From an uncultured bacterium (GTDB lineage Bacteria > Cyanobacteriota > Vampirovibrionia > Gastranaerophilales > Gastranaerophilaceae), in contig CACYOO010000014.1 of the NCBI GenBank assembly GCA_902776035.1, positions 30,506 through 94,505 on the forward strand: a DNA stretch of 64,000 bases, given 5' to 3'. Positions 1 to 8,725 of the stretch are shown here, piece after piece. The notes under the pieces were generated by a model. It was not told where the DNA came from and ran no database searches. It worked only from the letters and a program-made list of their open reading frames with translations. Within the stretch, counting starts at the first letter, position 1. Each line of letters opens with the position of its first letter. The translations under genes were made by a program, and so were the position numbers.

Positions 1-109
1 TTTCGAAAATAATTGGTTTTATATCATTTGTTTCTGTTAATAATTTATATGCTGCCGTAAGTCCTGCAGGGCCTGCTCCTATAATAACAACAATTTTATT
101 TCTTGACAT
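1..109 (-). CDS. FAD/NAD(P)-dependent oxidoreductase, 5' fragment
   Basis: Only the first 36 codons are inside the window; the gene runs off the left edge. The start is the ATG whose complement ends at 109, preceded by a GAGGAA-type ribosome site. Residues 11-20 ([10 protein letters not shown]) form the Rossmann dinucleotide-binding loop, with an acidic residue after the second strand at about position 36, typical of FAD-binding flavoproteins such as amine oxidases, protoporphyrinogen oxidase-like proteins or UDP-galactopyranose mutase. Which of these it is cannot be decided from so short a piece. It is divergent from the lytic transglycosylase gene that follows. Confidence 0.75.
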   Translation of the reverse strand, partial: MSRNKIVVIIGAGPAGLTAAYKLLTETNDIKPIIFE

Positions 110-119
110 TTTTCCTCAC

Positions 120-147
120 TTGACAATTATATAAAAAACATTATAAA
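120..147 (+). promoter_or_regulatory. Sigma70-type promoter for the lytic transglycosylase gene
   Basis: TTGACA at 120-125 and TATAAA at 142-147 are separated by 16 bp. A transcript would start near 154 and carry a leader of about 70 nt to the ATG at 225. The prediction rests on sequence match only. Confidence 0.5.
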
Positions 148-224
148 TCAAATAGATGATATTTACTCAATTAACTTAAAAATTTTTCAAGTTTAAACGA
201 TAATAGTAATAAGAGGGAGCTAAA

Positions 225-989
225 ATGTTTTCACCGATGATACAAAATTTAATATCGTCAAGCGGTCAGCAATCAGCTATGGCAAGAGCTATTCAGCTTA
301 ATAATTATATAAATGCTCCTATGCAAGTACCACATGTCGGTAATGCAACAAAAACAGAGGGTAAATCATTTTCAGAGGTCTTAAAAAATTCTTCTGCTCA
401 ACAAACTTCAAAAATAAGTTTTGGAGGTATTTTAAATAATACTTCAACATCTAAAGTTCAAGGTGAAATTTTAACAGATAAAAATAAAGTTGGAAAGTTT
501 GGTGCATTAACAGGACTTGGCAATATAAGCAAACTTACGGCAACAAATCCTATAAACGCTATATCAGATATAAACAGTAATATAGAAATTTCTGATGTTG
601 CAAGCAATGCTCCAAAATCACAGATTATTGCAATGATAGATAAAGTTGCAAAAAAACATGGTGTCGATGAAAAGTTAGTCAGAGCCGTTGTAAGACAAGA
701 GTCCGGTTTTAATCCTAATGCAACATCTCATTGTGGAGCTATGGGTTTAATGCAATTAATGCCTGCGACAGCTAAAGGTTTAGGTGTTACAGATCCTTAC
801 AATCCTGTACAAAATGTAGAGGGCGGGGTTAAATATTTAAAAAATTTGTTAAATAAATACAATGGTAATGTAATATTGGCTCTTGCTGCATACAATGCCG
901 GCTCAGGTGCGGTTGCAAAATATGACGGTGTTCCTCCATACAAGGAAACTCAAAATTACGTAAAATCAATAATGGCGAATTATCTATGA
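225..989 (+). CDS. Lytic transglycosylase (SLT domain) without signal peptide
   Basis: Cleaves peptidoglycan between MurNAc and GlcNAc by the non-hydrolytic route of the Slt70/MltE fold. The SLT domain occupies residues about 131-254: catalytic Glu159 in RQESGFNP, then GLMQLMP, and the AAYNAGSGAV motif. The ATG at 225 has a GAGGGAG site upstream. Residues 1-130 are low-complexity and polar, with no hydrophobic signal segment, so the route to the periplasm is not obvious. The stretch KSFSEVLKN near residue 47 is reminiscent of flagellar rod or hook proteins, and ISFGG at 64-68 resembles a short motif near the N-terminus of other proteins here. It stands alone between a divergent oxidoreductase and a secreted protein. 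The enzyme class is well supported; the export route is unknown. Confidence 0.9.
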   Translation: MFSPMIQNLISSSGQQSAMARAIQLNNYINAPMQVPHVGNATKTEGKSFSEVLKNSSAQQTSKISFGGILNNTSTSKVQGEILTDKNKVGKFGALTGLGNISKLTATNPINAISDINSNIEISDVASNAPKSQIIAMIDKVAKKHGVDEKLVRAVVRQESGFNPNATSHCGAMGLMQLMPATAKGLGVTDPYNPVQNVEGGVKYLKNLLNKYNGNVILALAAYNAGSGAVAKYDGVPPYKETQNYVKSIMANYL

Positions 990-1195
990 TGTGTTTTTAT
1001 AATTTAGTATTGAATTTTATAAATTCAAAATTAAAAAAATTTTGTACAATTAAATAAAAAATTTATACACTATTTGTTTTTGAGAAATAGTTACTTTGTA
1101 TAGTATATTTGAATAAAATATTATATTAAAGTATCTTTTTCTAAAGAATTTTTTATGATAAAATTCAAAATGTAGTTATAAGGGGTATAATAAGT

Positions 1196-1669
1196 ATGAA
1201 AAAATCTTTAATTTTGTTATTTTCTATTTTTGTTTTTATGCCGTATGTTTATGCAAATGATATAGAAACAGTAAAAACACTTTTTAATAACTATGTATCA
1301 GGTGCAAATTCATACAGTTCATCAATAGTTGGTTTTTATTCACCAAATGCTAAAATAATAAGACAGGTAGTTAAGCCGGATGGACAGTTAGTTAATGCTA
1401 CAACTAACATGAAAACTTATTCATATCAAATGAAAATAAGTCAAAATGTAGCAAAAGCAAGAGGGTATAAAAATTATTACTCGAATATTGTTGTAACTAA
1501 AGTTCCTAATGGAGTTAAGGTATCAGCTTTAAGGCAACCTACCGGAGAAAATTATCATTTAAAAACCTATCAAATATGGCAAAAACAACAAAATGGAAAT
1601 TGGGTTATAATTGAAGAATTAATGCAAACAAAAGAACAAATATTTTTACGATATGCAGATAATAAATAA
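1196..1669 (+). CDS. Secreted NTF2/SnoaL-like small protein
   Basis: 157 residues with a clear Sec signal peptide: basic MKK, hydrophobic stretch to about residue 20, cleavage near VYA-ND. The mature part (about 136 residues) has the pattern of an NTF2-like fold: an N-terminal helix with NYVSGANSYSSSIVGFYSP, alternating strands, and a C-terminal strand QIWQKQQNGNWVIIEE typical of DUF4440/SnoaL domains. No catalytic residues can be named. It ends 11 bp before aroC and may be co-transcribed with it. A TATAAT lies at 1186-1191, only 10 nt before the ATG, and AAGGGG just before that could be the ribosome site if transcription starts further upstream. Confidence 0.7.
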   Translation: MKKSLILLFSIFVFMPYVYANDIETVKTLFNNYVSGANSYSSSIVGFYSPNAKIIRQVVKPDGQLVNATTNMKTYSYQMKISQNVAKARGYKNYYSNIVVTKVPNGVKVSALRQPTGENYHLKTYQIWQKQQNGNWVIIEELMQTKEQIFLRYADNK

Positions 1670-1680
1670 AAAAGGATACA

Positions 1681-2844
1681 ATGAAAAATTTTAGAGTTTT
1701 AACATCGGGCGAAAGTCATGGAAAATGCCTTGATGCAATCATAGAGGGAATTCCATCAGGAATAAAAATAGATATAGAATTTATAAACAGTGAATTAAAA
1801 CGCCGTCAATCCGGATATGGCAGAGGCGGCAGAATGAAAATAGAATCGGACAAATGTGAAATAAAGTCAGGTGTAAGATTGGGCTTGACAACAGGTGCAC
1901 CTATCTGTCTTGAAATAAAGAATAAGGATTACGAAAATTGGAAAGTTCCTATGAGTATAGAGGAAGTCAATTTAAAAAACAGAGAAATCCTTAAACTTGT
2001 AGCAGATAAATCTTTTACTAAAGTACGTCCCGGTCATGCAGATTTTGCAGGTGCAATGAAATACAAGTTAGAGGACTTAAGAGATGTCTTGGAACGTTCG
2101 AGTGCAAGACAAACCGCAATAGAAGTTGCAGTAGGTGCAGTTGCAAAACAAATATTAAAAGAGTTTTTTATTTTAGGGTTTTCACATGTTATACAAATAG
2201 GAAAGGTAAAGGCAGAAGTTTTACCTCAAAGTTATACTTTGATTAAAGAAGCTGCGGAACGTTCAGAATTAAGATGTGCCGATGAAGTTGCAACGGAAAT
2301 GATGAAAGAAGAAATTGATAGTGCAAGAGAAGCAGGAGATACTGTAGGCGGAAAATTTGAAGTTATTTTTGGAAATATTCCTGTTGGTTTGGGTTCTTTT
2401 GTACAGTGGGACAGAAAGCTTGACGGAAAAATAGCTCAAGCAGTAATGAGTATTCCTGCTGTAAAATCTGTTGAAATAGGTGCTGGAAATATGTCCGCAG
2501 AGCTTTTAGGAAGTAAAATGCATGATGAAATTTTTATTGCCGATAAAAAGGTATATCGCAAAACTAATAATGCAGGCGGAATAGAAGGTGGTATGTCAAA
2601 TGGTGAAGCTATAATTGTTAAAGCGACAATGAAACCTATACCGACAATGAGATTACCTTTGAGAACAATTGATATATATAAAAAGGAAGCAGCTACAGCT
2701 CATTTTGAACGTTCAGATACCTGTGCCGTTCCGGCATGTGCTGTTGTTGCTGAAGCAAGAATTGCATGGGTTTTAGTAGATGAATTACTTGAAAAATTTG
2801 GTGGAGATTCATTGAAAGAGATAAAAAGTAATTATGAAAAATAA
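1681..2844 (+). CDS. aroC: Chorismate synthase
   Basis: Converts EPSP to chorismate, the last shikimate-pathway step, using reduced FMN. Full-length at 387 residues. Conserved family segments are visible: SGESHGKCLDAIIEGIPSG at the N-terminus (FMN/EPSP-binding His), RRQSGYGRGGRMKIE, KVRPGHADF, LERSSARQTA, and the C-terminal RSDTCAVPACAVVAEA. An AAAGGA site precedes the ATG. The stop overlaps the aroK start by 11 nt, and aroK in turn overlaps aroB, so three shikimate genes are translationally coupled. Confidence 0.97.
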   Translation: MKNFRVLTSGESHGKCLDAIIEGIPSGIKIDIEFINSELKRRQSGYGRGGRMKIESDKCEIKSGVRLGLTTGAPICLEIKNKDYENWKVPMSIEEVNLKNREILKLVADKSFTKVRPGHADFAGAMKYKLEDLRDVLERSSARQTAIEVAVGAVAKQILKEFFILGFSHVIQIGKVKAEVLPQSYTLIKEAAERSELRCADEVATEMMKEEIDSAREAGDTVGGKFEVIFGNIPVGLGSFVQWDRKLDGKIAQAVMSIPAVKSVEIGAGNMSAELLGSKMHDEIFIADKKVYRKTNNAGGIEGGMSNGEAIIVKATMKPIPTMRLPLRTIDIYKKEAATAHFERSDTCAVPACAVVAEARIAWVLVDELLEKFGGDSLKEIKSNYEK

Positions 2845-3346
2845 TATTATTCTAACCGGTATGATGGGTGCTGGAAAAACAGTAATAGGTAAATTATTAA
2901 AAGAAAATATTCCTGATTTTAATTTTATAGATACTGATGAATTAATAGAAACAAATTGTCAAATGTCAATTTCTGAAATCTTTAAACAAAAAGGTGAAAA
3001 ATATTTTAGACAGCTTGAACAAGATGTAATATCAGAAATATGTGAAAAAGATAAACAAATAATTTCTCTTGGTGGTGGTGTTTTTGAAAATGAAAATAAC
3101 CGAAAAGTATTAAACGAAAATGGAATGACAATATACTTAAAAGCAACACCTGAAACGATATATGAAAGAATAAAACATGAAACACAACGACCACTTTTAC
3201 AAGATGGATTTGGAAAACAGAGAATAGAAGAAATTTTGAAAAAAAGAGAGGAAAATTACTCTAAAGCGTTGTTAACAATTGACACTAACGGAAGAACACC
3301 TTATAATATCGTTAAGGAAATTTTGGAAAAGATAAATTATGTCTGA
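2834..3346 (+). CDS. aroK: Shikimate kinase
   Basis: ATP-dependent phosphorylation of shikimate to shikimate-3-phosphate. At 170 residues it is of family length. Residues 9-16 form the Walker A loop (GMMGAGKT); DTDELIE near residue 37 is the shikimate-binding DxD region; FRQLEQDV and the SLGGGVF loop bind shikimate; QRPLLQ is the LID arginine segment. The start lies inside the end of aroC and its own stop lies inside aroB, which supports one polycistronic mRNA. Confidence 0.96.
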   Translation: MKNNIILTGMMGAGKTVIGKLLKENIPDFNFIDTDELIETNCQMSISEIFKQKGEKYFRQLEQDVISEICEKDKQIISLGGGVFENENNRKVLNENGMTIYLKATPETIYERIKHETQRPLLQDGFGKQRIEEILKKREENYSKALLTIDTNGRTPYNIVKEILEKINYV

Positions 3347-4424
3347 TAAGGTAAATGTAAAAATCGAGGGAAAACAAAAGAGTTATCCGATATATATTGA
3401 TACTGATCCTATTGATGAAATAAAAGATAGAATTATGCAGAGTATCGATTTTCAAAATTTTCTTGTTGTAATGAGTGAAAAAGTATATAAATTATACTCT
3501 GCTACTCTTGGTTTTGACAAAAATGATATTTTTATATTAAAAGACGGAGAGATAGAAAAAAATTTTCAGAATTATCAAAAAATTATAAAACGTTGTGAAG
3601 AAAAAAAATTAAACAGAAAAAGTGCGTTGATAGCTGTAGGTGGTGGAGTTGTGGGAGATATAACCGGTTTTGCTGCAGCTACGTATATGAGAGGTATAAA
3701 ATTTATACAAGTTCCGACGACATTGTTAGCTTGTGTTGATTCTTCTGTTGGTGGAAAAGTTGCAATAGATACAAAATTTGGTAAAAACCTTGTAGGTGCA
3801 TTTTATCAACCGGATGCCGTATTTGAAAATTTAAATTTTTTGAAAACACTTGATGAAAGACAATTAAAAAGCGGTTTGGCAGAAGTTATTAAATATGCGT
3901 TTATAGAAAAAAGCTGTAACGCAACTTTTGATTATGGTCTTTTTGACTTTTTATCCATACATTATCAAAAAGTTTTGGATTTAAACTTAAGATTTTTATC
4001 AAAAATAATAAGAGTATGTATTGAATTAAAAATATCAGTCGTAAGTAAAGATGAACAAGAAGCAAATTTAAGAAAAATTTTAAATTTTGGTCATACTTAC
4101 GCTCATGCTATAGAAACAATAACTAATTATAAACAGTTTACACATGGAGAAGCTGTTGCTTACGGAATGTTTTTTATTTTTAATTATGCACATTACCTTA
4201 AGATTATAGATGCAAATTACAAAGAGGCAGCAACGGATTTATTAAAAAAATTCGGTTTTGAAGATAAAAAATTTAAATTTGATAAAAAGAAGATTTTCCA
4301 AATAATGCATTCCGATAAAAAAGCTGAAAATTTTGATATTAAAGTTATACTTCCATTGATGAAGGGCTATGTCAAAGAAGGAACTTTAGATAAAAATGCC
4401 GTATTAAAAGCCGGCTTGTTGTAA
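3339..4424 (+). CDS. aroB: 3-dehydroquinate synthase
   Basis: Cyclises DAHP to 3-dehydroquinate with NAD+ and a divalent metal. 361 residues. Diagnostic segments: the NAD-binding loop GGGVVGDITGFAAATYMRG, PTTLLACVDSSVGGKVA, KNLVGAFYQP, and the metal ligands in GLAEVIKYAF and LNFGHTYAHAIE plus HGEAVAYGM. The ATG at 3339 overlaps the end of aroK by 8 nt. The gene converges with radA (1-bp gap), leaving no room for a separate terminator. Confidence 0.96.
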   Translation: MSDKVNVKIEGKQKSYPIYIDTDPIDEIKDRIMQSIDFQNFLVVMSEKVYKLYSATLGFDKNDIFILKDGEIEKNFQNYQKIIKRCEEKKLNRKSALIAVGGGVVGDITGFAAATYMRGIKFIQVPTTLLACVDSSVGGKVAIDTKFGKNLVGAFYQPDAVFENLNFLKTLDERQLKSGLAEVIKYAFIEKSCNATFDYGLFDFLSIHYQKVLDLNLRFLSKIIRVCIELKISVVSKDEQEANLRKILNFGHTYAHAIETITNYKQFTHGEAVAYGMFFIFNYAHYLKIIDANYKEAATDLLKKFGFEDKKFKFDKKKIFQIMHSDKKAENFDIKVILPLMKGYVKEGTLDKNAVLKAGLL

Positions 4425-4425
4425 T

Positions 4426-5787
4426 TTATTCTTTCGTGATTTTAATTATAGCATCTGTAATTCTATTTACTTCGGAAATTTTTATTTTTTCAAAGCTTTT
4501 ATTTAAATTATTTGCCTTCGGAACAATTGCATGTGTAAATCCAAGCTTTTCAGCTTCATAAATTCTTTTTTCCAAATCATTTACAGGTCTGATTTCACCT
4601 GATAAGCCAATTTCACCTATCAATACTGTATGCATATTTACGGTAACATCATTTAGACAAGTCGCAATAGCAACAGCAATACCCAAATCTGCAGCAGGTT
4701 CTGATATGTTCATTCCCCCGATAACATTTACGTAAACATCTTGTTTTGAAAGGTTTAATCCGACTCTTTTTTCTAAAACTGCTAAAATTTGTAAAACTCT
4801 TGATGTATCTACACCATTTGTAATCCTTCGTGGTGCAGGATAAGGTGTTATGCCTACTAATGCTTGTATTTCAAGCAGTAAAGGTCGAGAACCTTCACTT
4901 GCCGCAATAATTACACTTCCGGGAGTTTCTATATGGTTTTCATTTAAAAATAGTTCGCATGGATTTGATATTTCAACTAAACCGTTTGAACGCATATCAA
5001 ATATTCCTACTTCAGAAGTTGTTCCAAACCTGTTTTTTATTGCACGTAAAATTCTATATGATTTATATTTATCGCCTTCAAATTGAATAACTGCATCAAC
5101 AATATGTTCAAGCACTTTAGGGCCTGCAATATTTCCTTCTTTTGTAACATGTCCTATTACAACAACAGTTATATTTTTTGTTTTTGCTAATCTCATTAAA
5201 TAATTACAACATTCTCTAACTTGTCCTACACTTCCTGCTGATGACGTTAAATTATTTGTATATACTGCCTGAATACTGTCTACAACTACTATATCCGGCT
5301 TTATATTATTAATTTGTTCGTCTAAGGAATCAATGTTTGTTTGTGGATATATATATAATAAATCAGTATTTATTTTTAATCGTTCGGCTCTTAATTTTAC
5401 TTGAGTAGCAGATTCTTCCGCAGATACGTATAAAACTTTTAGATTTTTATTACAAAGCTGTCCGCTTGTTTGAAGAATTAATGTAGACTTTCCAATACCC
5501 GGACTTCCTGCAAGAAGAACAAGAGAACCTTGAACAAGTCCTCCTCCGAGTACTCTGTCAAATTCTGATATATTTGTGCTTACTCTGACACTTTCATTGA
5601 TTGGAATATCGTTTATTAATAATGGTTTCTCATCATTGATTGTACTAAGTTTCTTATTATTCAATGTATCAGAAACAACTTCTTCAACAAGAGTTCCCCA
5701 AGAATTACATTCAGGACACTTTCCTAAATATCCTGCTGCTTCATATCCACATTCTGTGCAAACAAATTTTGATTTAACTCTTTTCAT
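4426..5787 (-). CDS. radA: DNA repair protein RadA (Sms)
   Basis: RecA-like helicase that promotes branch migration in recombination. 453 residues, full-length. Domains in order: N-terminal zinc finger with Cys10, Cys13, Cys24 and Cys27; RecA-like ATPase with Walker A GSPGIGKST at about 94-102; the RadA-specific KNRFG motif near residue 250; and a C-terminal Lon-protease-like domain (GGMNISEPAADLGIAVAIA). It is the last gene of a minus-strand run led by a BlaI-type repressor and a small hypothetical gene, with only 15 bp between it and the latter. Co-regulation of radA by that repressor is plausible but not shown. Confidence 0.96.
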   Translation of the reverse strand: MKRVKSKFVCTECGYEAAGYLGKCPECNSWGTLVEEVVSDTLNNKKLSTINDEKPLLINDIPINESVRVSTNISEFDRVLGGGLVQGSLVLLAGSPGIGKSTLILQTSGQLCNKNLKVLYVSAEESATQVKLRAERLKINTDLLYIYPQTNIDSLDEQINNIKPDIVVVDSIQAVYTNNLTSSAGSVGQVRECCNYLMRLAKTKNITVVVIGHVTKEGNIAGPKVLEHIVDAVIQFEGDKYKSYRILRAIKNRFGTTSEVGIFDMRSNGLVEISNPCELFLNENHIETPGSVIIAASEGSRPLLLEIQALVGITPYPAPRRITNGVDTSRVLQILAVLEKRVGLNLSKQDVYVNVIGGMNISEPAADLGIAVAIATCLNDVTVNMHTVLIGEIGLSGEIRPVNDLEKRIYEAEKLGFTHAIVPKANNLNKSFEKIKISEVNRITDAIIKITKE

Positions 5788-5802
5788 AAAAAAAATTATA
5801 TG

Positions 5803-6186
5803 CTAAACATTCATAAATTTACACAATTTTTTAAGAAAGCGTTTCATAAACGGTGTATGATTAATTTCTATATCTCTATAATATTTATTGTAATTTTTTA
5901 TAATGTTTTTGGGCAGTTCATTACCTTTTTGCAATGTACGTGCAACCTGCTCAAGATAACTGTCTTGTTCGTCTTTGTACATCAAATCTCTACGTCTTAA
6001 ATCTTCATCTGCCTCACGATGAATAAGTGCATGATATGCACTTTTAATAGACGAATCTTTAACGTCATGCGGAAAAAGTTTTATAGCTTCTCTCACAATA
6101 ATTTTATCTGTAAGCACTGCAATAATTAAATTTCCGATATAAATTCTTGCAGATTTAGTATCAGTAAATTCAGGAACATTATCCAT
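5803..6186 (-). CDS. Hypothetical 127-residue protein between blaI and radA
   Basis: No family recognised. The protein is soluble, helical and charged, with no signal peptide or membrane segment. Features include an N-terminal stretch with IYIGNLIIAVLTDKIIVREAIKLFP, a polar centre rich in Asp/Arg (HREADEDLRRRDLMYKDEQDSYLEQVARTL), and a basic C-terminus (HTPFMKRFLKKLCKFMNV). The start ATG is 3 bp after the blaI stop, and radA follows after 15 bp, so it sits in the middle of a three-gene unit. A role tied to RadA or to the repressor is only a positional guess. Confidence 0.65.
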   Translation of the reverse strand: MDNVPEFTDTKSARIYIGNLIIAVLTDKIIVREAIKLFPHDVKDSSIKSAYHALIHREADEDLRRRDLMYKDEQDSYLEQVARTLQKGNELPKNIIKNYNKYYRDIEINHTPFMKRFLKKLCKFMNV

Positions 6187-6189
6187 TAA

Positions 6190-6528
6190 TTAAACCAAAT
6201 CTAAACAGTTTGTTTCCATAAAATGAATCATATCAGTTAAGTTGCCGTCAAAAAAGCTTTTTGCTAATTCTTTTATGGCAGAAACTGTCATTTCATTTCT
6301 ATCCATAACTGATCTGTAATAAAACTTTTTTCCAACTCTGTATCTTGCAAGTAAATCTTTTGAACTTAATCTGTCCATAACTGTTTTTACGGTAGTATAT
6401 GCTCTATTTAGACCATTTCTTGACATATCTTCAACAACTTCTTTAACAGAAATGTTCATATCTTCGTCAGAAGTTTGTAAACTCCAAATAGAATTTAGGA
6501 TTTCTAATTCTAAAGTACCAAGTGTCAT
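6190..6528 (-). CDS. BlaI/MecI/CopY-family transcriptional repressor
   Basis: Winged-helix repressor of 112 residues. The N-terminal region matches the family: LGTLELEILNSIWSL, then helix-turn-helix VVEDMSRNGLNRAYTTVKTVMDRLSSKDLL, followed by the wing RYRVGKKFYYRSV. The C-terminal half (SAIKELAKSFFDGNLTDMI) corresponds to the dimerisation domain. A GAGGGAAG site precedes the ATG. Typical relatives are released by a BlaR/MecR sensor protease, but none is adjacent; instead it heads the operon with a hypothetical gene and radA. Target genes are unknown. Confidence 0.88.
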   Translation of the reverse strand: MTLGTLELEILNSIWSLQTSDEDMNISVKEVVEDMSRNGLNRAYTTVKTVMDRLSSKDLLARYRVGKKFYYRSVMDRNEMTVSAIKELAKSFFDGNLTDMIHFMETNCLDLV

Positions 6529-6644
6529 AAAGTTCTTCCCTCAAAATTTAGTAAATTGAATGCTACAATTATAATAATAAAAATAAAAAATAAAATCAAG
6601 AAAAATATTAATATATAAAAATTTATTTTTTTAATACTAAAAGT

Positions 6645-6663
6645 CATTGACTATTAGTCAATG
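6645..6663. promoter_or_regulatory. Perfect 19-bp palindrome, likely TetR operator
   Basis: CATTGACTA-T-TAGTCAATG is a perfect inverted repeat with a one-base centre, of the form bound by TetR/AcrR-type regulators. It includes a -35-like TTGACT (6647-6652) and is followed by TATAATAATAT (6667-6677) able to act as the -10. It lies about 60 bp upstream of the TetR gene, so autoregulation is likely. Confidence 0.8.
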
Positions 6664-6721
6664 TTGTATAATAATATACTTATGACATATTTTATTAAAT
6701 TGTGTCAAAGGGGTTAGGATT

Positions 6722-7324
6722 ATGACAAAAAGGCAGGATAACGCACTTAGAACTCGTCAAAAATTAGTAGATACGGCAGAATCTTTACTGAAATCAAACG
6801 GATTTAATGCACTTTGTGTTGAGGATATTACAAAGGCGGCAGGTGTAGCTAAAGGAACATTTTATGTTTACTTTAAGCATAAAGAAGATATAGTATCTGA
6901 AATTTGCAGGGGATATTTTAAAGCCATTGAAGATAAAATTAATGAAATGAAATGTACTAACTTCATTGAAAAAATGTCATTATATTTGGACAATTTCATG
7001 GAAGCGGTTGAACTATATGGTATAAATATTTGCAGAGAATGGATTAGGGCATCAATTGATCCAAAAACTGCACCTGATAATACAGATATGAGCAAGTGGC
7101 AATATGATGTAAATATGTTAAAAAATATATTGAATAAAGCTATTAGTAACAAAGAATTAAAAAAGAATACTCCCGTAGAACTTTTGACACATATTATTAT
7201 ATCCGAACTTTATGGAATGATGACTTGTTGGTGTATGTCAGATGGTAGTTTCGAACCGAAAGAATGGACATGCAAGTTTTCAGAATTTCAATTAGAAAAA
7301 ATTTTAGAAGATTATTTAATATAA
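6722..7324 (+). CDS. TetR/AcrR-family transcriptional regulator
   Basis: 200 residues. The N-terminal DNA-binding domain is canonical: RTRQKLVDTAESLLKSNGF, then helix-turn-helix with AAGVAKGTFYVYFKHKE at about residues 40-56. The C-terminal ligand-binding half is divergent, as usual in the family, so the inducer cannot be inferred. AAGGGG and AGGA precede the ATG. It heads a four-gene downstream set (CMD-cupin, SnoaL-like, acetyltransferase, exported flavodoxin) on the same strand with a 46-bp first gap, and a perfect palindrome overlaps its promoter; it probably controls itself and this operon. Confidence 0.9.
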   Translation: MTKRQDNALRTRQKLVDTAESLLKSNGFNALCVEDITKAAGVAKGTFYVYFKHKEDIVSEICRGYFKAIEDKINEMKCTNFIEKMSLYLDNFMEAVELYGINICREWIRASIDPKTAPDNTDMSKWQYDVNMLKNILNKAISNKELKKNTPVELLTHIIISELYGMMTCWCMSDGSFEPKEWTCKFSEFQLEKILEDYLI

Positions 7325-7370
7325 CAGTTAAGATGAAAGAAAGGTTATTCGTAAAAATAGGTAAATAAGT

Positions 7371-8237
7371 ATGAAAAAATTAATAATATCATTCATTGTA
7401 TTAACTATATTGGCAAATGGAACCGGTTTTGCATTAACAAATAAAACTAGTAAAAATAAAGAGGAAAGAAAAACTATGACAAACACAAAAATTGTACAAA
7501 CAGCAGGCAGAGATAGTTTAGGTGCATTTGCACCTGAATTTGCACATTTTAATGACGACATTTTATTCGGTGAAAATTGGAATAATAAAGATTTATCACT
7601 AAAAACAAGGAGTCTTATTACCGTTGTTGCATTGATGTCGCAGGGAATAACTGATTCTTCTATAAAATATCATCTTCAAAATGCTAAAAATAATGGAGTT
7701 ACAAAAGCAGAAATTGCTGCAGCTATTACACATACTGCGTTTTATGCAGGTTGGCCAAAAGCATGGGCAACATTTAATTTAGCAAAAGAAGTGTGGAATG
7801 AAAATACACCTGCTTTAAGCGAAAAGGATAAATATGCTCAAACAATAATGTTTCCGATAGGTGAACCAAATACAGCTTATGCAAAATATTTTATAGGTCA
7901 AAGTTATCTTGCACCTGTTTCAACAAGTCAAGTTAAAATTTATAATGTAACCTTTGAGCCAAAGTGCAGAAATAATTGGCATGTTCACAAGGCAAAATCA
8001 GGTGGTGGTCAAATGTTAATTGCTGTTGGAGGCAGAGGTTACTATCAAGAATGGGGTAAAAAACCAATAGAAATGAAACCTGGAGATGTAATTAATATTC
8101 CTGCAAATGTTAAACACTGGCATGGTGCAGCACCAGACAGTTGGTTTTCACATTTAGCAGTTGAAATAGATGGAACCGAAACTTCAAATGAATGGCTGGA
8201 ACCTGTAGTTGATGAAGAATACGAAAATTTAAAATAG
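7371..8237 (+). CDS. Exported carboxymuconolactone decarboxylase-like plus cupin fusion
   Basis: 288 residues. Residues 1-22 form a signal peptide (MKK, hydrophobic core, cleavage near GFA-LT). A CMD/AhpD-like domain follows (about 45-140; SLITVVALMSQGITDSSIKYHLQNAKNNGV, then AAAITHTAFYAGWPKAW), then a C-terminal cupin (about 170-275) with the metal-site histidines in WHVHKAKSGGG and HWHG. The CMD part lacks the CxxC of peroxidase-type AhpD. An internal ATG at 7476, preceded by GAGGAA at 7461-7466, would give a cytoplasmic form without the signal. First structural gene of the TetR-linked operon; gut bacteria often carry such fusions in redox or detoxification clusters. Substrate unknown. Confidence 0.85.
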   Translation: MKKLIISFIVLTILANGTGFALTNKTSKNKEERKTMTNTKIVQTAGRDSLGAFAPEFAHFNDDILFGENWNNKDLSLKTRSLITVVALMSQGITDSSIKYHLQNAKNNGVTKAEIAAAITHTAFYAGWPKAWATFNLAKEVWNENTPALSEKDKYAQTIMFPIGEPNTAYAKYFIGQSYLAPVSTSQVKIYNVTFEPKCRNNWHVHKAKSGGGQMLIAVGGRGYYQEWGKKPIEMKPGDVINIPANVKHWHGAAPDSWFSHLAVEIDGTETSNEWLEPVVDEEYENLK

Positions 8238-8245
8238 GAACTAAA

Positions 8246-8662
8246 ATGAATTTAATTGACAGAAATAAAGAACTAATAAAAAAGTTTGAAATTATGATAA
8301 ATACTGCTGATGAAAAATTAGCAGAAGAACTTATTTCAAATGATGCTCCATTTTTTACACCTGCAAGTTCTGAACCATTGTATGGCGGACAAGGTTATTT
8401 GTCAGTTGTATATTGGATGAGAAAAGGATTTTCGGATGTACAATGGCATATAGCTGATATGGTAGCTGATGAAGATAAGGTTGCTGTTAAATGGGATTTA
8501 ACAGCAACGCATGATGGTGAGTTTATGGGAATTTCACCAACAAATAAAAAGATTTCAGTGTGTGTAATGAATTTTTATTATTTTAATAAAGATGGAAAAA
8601 TTACAAATGACATAGCTGCAGATGGTATGATAGGCATACTTCGTGGTATTGGAGCAATGTAA
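8246..8662 (+). CDS. SnoaL-like ester cyclase / NTF2-fold protein
   Basis: 138-residue single-domain protein of the SnoaL polyketide-cyclase family. Seen features: YWMRKGFSDVQWHIADMVADEDKVAVKWDLTATHDGEFMGI is the usual core, with the GEFMGIxPTxK turn and the C-terminal DGKITNDIAADGMIGILRGIG. In this family the histidine of TATHDG and nearby acidic residues line the pocket. It begins 8 bp after the CMD-cupin gene and lacks a signal peptide, unlike its neighbour. Such small proteins often accompany flavin-dependent or detoxification operons; the substrate cannot be inferred. Confidence 0.88.
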   Translation: MNLIDRNKELIKKFEIMINTADEKLAEELISNDAPFFTPASSEPLYGGQGYLSVVYWMRKGFSDVQWHIADMVADEDKVAVKWDLTATHDGEFMGISPTNKKISVCVMNFYYFNKDGKITNDIAADGMIGILRGIGAM

Positions 8663-8725
8663 TTATGCAAAAAATATGTGTGAAAAATTAAAAAGTATCT
8701 TAATGCATGAAAGGATTGGTAATTA

